IMG/VR virus record: IMGVR_UViG_3300020204_000019 | Location: 44,528-108,527 of that record | Strand: one strand, 5' to 3' | From: a virus | DNA length: 64,000 nt | Shown: positions 60,792 through 64,000 of the stretch, piece by piece | Position numbering within the stretch: position 1 is the stretch's first letter | Layout of the letters: the number at the start of each line of letters is the position of its first letter | Translations under genes and position numbers: made by a program | The notes under the pieces: model-generated | Database searches by the model: none | The model's input: the letters and a program-made list of their open reading frames with translations, nothing else | Told to the model about the DNA's origin: nothing

Positions 60792-63700
60792 ATGGCAGTA
60801 AACGCTTCAACGCAGTTTCAAGAGATACTTAAAGAGTTCGGTTCTTTAGCGGGAAAAGACTTTTTTAAGGGTTCTGTTCAATCAGTATCCAATTTGACCA
60901 AGCAGATAGAGTCGGCAAGGGGCATCACCACGGAGATGGTGAAGAAGAACCTTGTTTTTACTGCGACTAGCCTTGATAAAGTCACAAGAAACATCGAGGC
61001 GGCGGCTCAAGAACAAGTCTCGATGATGAGGGGAAATCTCAAAGCCCTTCAAAAGGCACAAGAAGAACAAAACCACGCTGAAATAAACCGACTTGAAGCC
61101 GTTATCCGTGAAACACAAACCCGTTATGATGCTTTAAATAGGCAACAACAAACAGAGCTAAACAATGCTCTTAAGTTTTACAAACAGAGCGAGAAAGCCT
61201 ACAAACAACAAGAGGAAAGGCTTACGGCAAGAAGGGATAAAATAGAAGAACTTGGCAAGGTCGGAGCGGTTGCTTCGCAGGGTTTAGAAGGGCTAGAGAA
61301 AGCCTTAACGGGGTTCACGGGCTCTCTTCAGAACCTAGATAGTTTAGCCGAGGGATTCAAATCAGGTGGTGAAGCCCTGAGTAAAGGATTGAGAGGGTTA
61401 CAGGCTAGGGCTGCTAAGAAGGCAGAGGATAGCGGTGGCGGCATTATAGGAGGATTGTCTGTCGGCTTGGGGAAACTATCCACAGCCGCATTAGCTATCA
61501 CAGCGGTTGTCGGCGGGGCTTTAGCCATCTTTAAGGTCATGCAGGGGCTAGAGGAAAAAGTCAAAGAGTTCAACAAAGGACTCATAGACACCGTTGGTGT
61601 TAATGATCTTCTCCTAGATGGTACGCAGGGTGTGGGTGAATCTTTAGCTGTGTGGAGAAAGGCATTTACTGATGCTGATTTTGCCAACTCTATGGGCATG
61701 ACACTAGATGAAATTAAGGCACTCCCAGGGGCATTAAAGAGTGCAAATCTGATTGTAAGAGATTTCGGCGGCAGTTTATTCAAAATGAAAGATTTTATTT
61801 TTGGTGCTAAGGCGGCAGCTGTAAGTTTGGGCGTGTCTTTTGAAACCGCTCTTGAGCGAAGCACCTACTTCAAAGAAGAACTAGGAATCATCGGTGAAAG
61901 CGGTGATCTACTCAATAAAATATCCGAAGAATTCGCCAACATCCGAGATATGGCACTCCAATCAGGCTACTCCACAGATGCATTTTATCAGAAAATAAAG
62001 TCTTTAACCGATGGCATGGAGAACATGAACAATAGGACTGAAGAAGCGGGTCGCCTTCTACTTTCCTTTACTCGCGTCTTGGGTGCTAAAGGGGCTAATG
62101 CTTTCTTAACCTCTATGGGAGCAGGACTCGGCGGAGAGGGATACACCGAACTCATCAAAAGACAAATGCTCACAGGTCGTAAACGGATAGTTCCCATTTT
62201 ACAGACTGAAGCTGAGTATATGCACAAAGTACTCAGTAAGGATTACCAGAAGGCTCTTGGTGAAGCCGATACCAAGACGATTTTGGCGAGAGCAGGTCTT
62301 GTTCAGTTTGGTATAGACATGGAGAAAGATATGAAATCTCTCCAACAAATGACAATCGAGCAACAAGAAGATTTAGTTAGCTCTCTCTTGGCTAATAAGA
62401 AAACAGAAGGCTTGGGGAGAGAGATACAAAAGCTAATCACCGTTGCTAAGGGGTCTAAACAAGGGGCAACGGGAGGACAAGTATCTACCGCTATGGGGGA
62501 ACTAGGTGCTACAGGAAGCATCGCCCTTAAGTATGCACAACTTGAAGCTCACCTAGCGGGCAAGTCAATTGACTCGATGACCGATATCCAAAAACTTGCT
62601 CTCGAACAACTTAGCGGACTGAGCAAAGAACAAATCGAACAATTTAGAGTTATCCAAAGGAAAATGAGAGGCGATCTTCGCTACGCTAGGTCTTTAGCCA
62701 CTAGCGGAAGAGAAATAACTAAAGAACAAACCGAACGACTAGAAAAGATGGGACTCAAAGTCGAAGGTGGGAGAATTCTATCCAAAGATCGAGGTTCAGA
62801 AGTAAAAACCGAAACGGATTACCTGTTGGCTCAAAGGGAAGCCCTTGAATCCATAAAAGAAAAAACCGATGCCTATACACAAGAAGCTCTCTTACAAGAT
62901 GTGGCGGAAAATACACTCACATCTGCCGATATGATCAATAACCACCTAGGGGAGATACTTATGAACCTCTCCTCTTATGTTGTCGGCATATTCAACTTTA
63001 TGGATAAAGAAACCACATCGGAAGATAAGACCACAAGAGATGCAATACTTGGAGAACTAGCCGCAGAGATCAAAACACTCAACGCACAAAACCAAGATGA
63101 AGCAAAACAAGTGCGTCAAATAGAAAGCAAAATGGCTAAGAGAGCCGCTGAACTAGCTAAAAAAGGTGAAACCACCGAGGATGATGCGGAATACAAAAAG
63201 CTAAAACAAGATAAAGAGAATACTCAAAAGGACATCGAGACAAGAAAAAATAAATCCGAAGTCTTGAAACGCCAAAGGACACTTATCCGAAGTGGAGAGT
63301 TCTCCGTTAAGGGAAAGATTAAAGGCGACATCCTCTCAGGTTCTCAGGTTACTGCTGCATCTCAGCTTGCAGGTGAAGGTATTGATATCGGACTGAGCCC
63401 TGCCGCTCAGGAGACCGTCAAAGACCTACAAACCATAAGAGGACTTGGTTTTGCCTCTATGGATGAGATGGTGAACTACCTAGCAAATCAGGCATCCGAT
63501 GATGACCCTAGGTCAAGAGAGGTAGAAAACTTTTTAACCGAAAAGGGCTACACAGTAGCTTTTCAAAAGGAAGGAGCTACCCACTTAGTTGGGTCACAAG
63601 ACCCCTCAGCAGCAACCATAAGCCCCGCAGCAGCAACCCTAAGCAACTCGCTTTTAAAGGGTGCTGTACTCATGAAGGGGGGTAATATAGTACACGCCAC

Positions 63701-64000
63701 AGAAGGGGCTAGGTTAACAAAACTTGATGCCCTTGGGCAGGTACAGCCTTTTGAATTATCCGAAGGTGCTCTTGACGCTAGGGTGCAGGCACTTCGTACT
63801 AAGCAAGAAGCCGCCGCCAGGCGTGAAGGCACCAGCGTCCACGGGACATCAACCCCTATTATATTAAGGACTGATGAAGAACTAAAGGCGGAAGCAGAAA
63901 GACAACTTTATGCGGAGGGTGAGTTACTAACAGCTAAGGGGGGTGTAAAGCCTGAGGATATACAGGCGGCGTTAACATTAACACCTTCTGAAAGAGTCCA
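60792..64000 (+). CDS. Tail tape measure protein (3' partial)
   Basis: The frame opens at ATG 60792 (MAVNASTQFQEILKEFG), with GGGAGG 9 nt upstream, and runs without a stop to the right edge (more than 1,069 residues). It has long coiled-coil segments (NRLEAVIRETQTRYDALNRQ, YKQQEERLTARRDKIEELG) and a hydrophobic helix near residue 230-255 (LSTAALAITAVVGGALAIFKVM). Later it has Gly-rich turns and more coiled-coils. Length, position after the tube and chaperones, and composition fit the ruler that sets tail length. The C-terminus, where lysozyme-like domains often sit, is outside the window. Confidence 0.8.
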   Translation, partial: MAVNASTQFQEILKEFGSLAGKDFFKGSVQSVSNLTKQIESARGITTEMVKKNLVFTATSLDKVTRNIEAAAQEQVSMMRGNLKALQKAQEEQNHAEINRLEAVIRETQTRYDALNRQQQTELNNALKFYKQSEKAYKQQEERLTARRDKIEELGKVGAVASQGLEGLEKALTGFTGSLQNLDSLAEGFKSGGEALSKGLRGLQARAAKKAEDSGGGIIGGLSVGLGKLSTAALAITAVVGGALAIFKVMQGLEEKVKEFNKGLIDTVGVNDLLLDGTQGVGESLAVWRKAFTDADFANSMGMTLDEIKALPGALKSANLIVRDFGGSLFKMKDFIFGAKAAAVSLGVSFETALERSTYFKEELGIIGESGDLLNKISEEFANIRDMALQSGYSTDAFYQKIKSLTDGMENMNNRTEEAGRLLLSFTRVLGAKGANAFLTSMGAGLGGEGYTELIKRQMLTGRKRIVPILQTEAEYMHKVLSKDYQKALGEADTKTILARAGLVQFGIDMEKDMKSLQQMTIEQQEDLVSSLLANKKTEGLGREIQKLITVAKGSKQGATGGQVSTAMGELGATGSIALKYAQLEAHLAGKSIDSMTDIQKLALEQLSGLSKEQIEQFRVIQRKMRGDLRYARSLATSGREITKEQTERLEKMGLKVEGGRILSKDRGSEVKTETDYLLAQREALESIKEKTDAYTQEALLQDVAENTLTSADMINNHLGEILMNLSSYVVGIFNFMDKETTSEDKTTRDAILGELAAEIKTLNAQNQDEAKQVRQIESKMAKRAAELAKKGETTEDDAEYKKLKQDKENTQKDIETRKNKSEVLKRQRTLIRSGEFSVKGKIKGDILSGSQVTAASQLAGEGIDIGLSPAAQETVKDLQTIRGLGFASMDEMVNYLANQASDDDPRSREVENFLTEKGYTVAFQKEGATHLVGSQDPSAATISPAAATLSNSLLKGAVLMKGGNIVHATEGARLTKLDALGQVQPFELSEGALDARVQALRTKQEAAARREGTSVHGTSTPIILRTDEELKAEAERQLYAEGELLTAKGGVKPEDIQAALTLTPSERV

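Noticed and set aside
61328-61864. A 178-codon open frame on the minus strand, rich in Pro and Ser
   Set aside because: It is antisense to the tape measure and its composition is what the reverse of Ala/Gly/Lys-rich coding DNA would give.
1-64000. YGGATA as a Chi-like or KOPS-like strand-polar signal
   Set aside because: In the sample 27,001-30,070 the word is balanced between strands (11 and 11), with no change of bias along a replication direction.
1-64000. tRNA genes
   Set aside because: No cloverleaf with a TTCRA loop was noticed in the short intergenic gaps, but a covariance search was not possible.

Overview
The window looks like part of the genome of a large tailed bacteriophage with a contractile tail (Caudoviricetes, myovirus type). 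The evidence is a baseplate J-like protein, several very long tail-tip and fibre genes, a candidate tail tube, two tail-assembly genes and an open-ended tape-measure gene, interspersed with phage replication genes (primase, DnaB-like helicase, ATP-dependent ligase, thymidine kinase, SNF2-type helicase, type IB topoisomerase). Genes are tightly packed and many overlap by 4 to 16 nt. No integrase, rRNA, tRNA or CRISPR was recognised. The gene content suggests a jumbo-size phage, but genome size and host cannot be read from the window.

Layout. 1-27,060: rightward baseplate and tail-fibre block, including a 2,453-residue fibre with Asp-Ser repeats and two lectin-like domains, and two paralogous pairs. 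27,082-33,050: mixed-strand accessory genes (zinc finger, HExxH metalloprotease, lytic transglycosylase, thymidine kinase, sigma-like factor). 33,050-38,088: rightward genes with a second transglycosylase, TOPRIM primase, a tandem paralogue pair and DNA ligase. 38,092-41,519: tagged proteins, a TSPPY methyltransferase, SWIM and FmdB zinc proteins. 41,519-49,987: small virion-type genes, three tandem paralogues, a two-helix membrane protein and topoisomerase IB. 49,977-58,198: mostly leftward replication and recombination genes (HNH, double HTH, DnaB-like helicase with a probable loader, SNF2 helicase). 58,280-64,000: tail tube, chaperones and tape measure. After start correction no gene-free stretch exceeds about 200 bases; the longest, 54,046-54,237, holds a promoter region and one copy of a 102-bp repeat.

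Three layers of structure go beyond the gene list. (1) The hexamer YGGATA (TATCCR on the other strand) is about 7 to 11 times more common than chance in most stretches counted by hand, on both strands and in all reading frames. (2) A dispersed family of otherwise unrelated proteins shares an N-terminal helix beginning RRTASE and often ending RTAS, and usually a shared leader; this resembles a targeting or capsid-packaging tag. One member is frameshifted at a perfect palindrome. (3) Five intergenic sites share a 40-nt promoter-like element (GTATCCC, 16 nt, TATTAGT, 2 nt, GTGT), four of them followed by a hairpin and then a ribosome binding site. All counts and alignments were made by eye.
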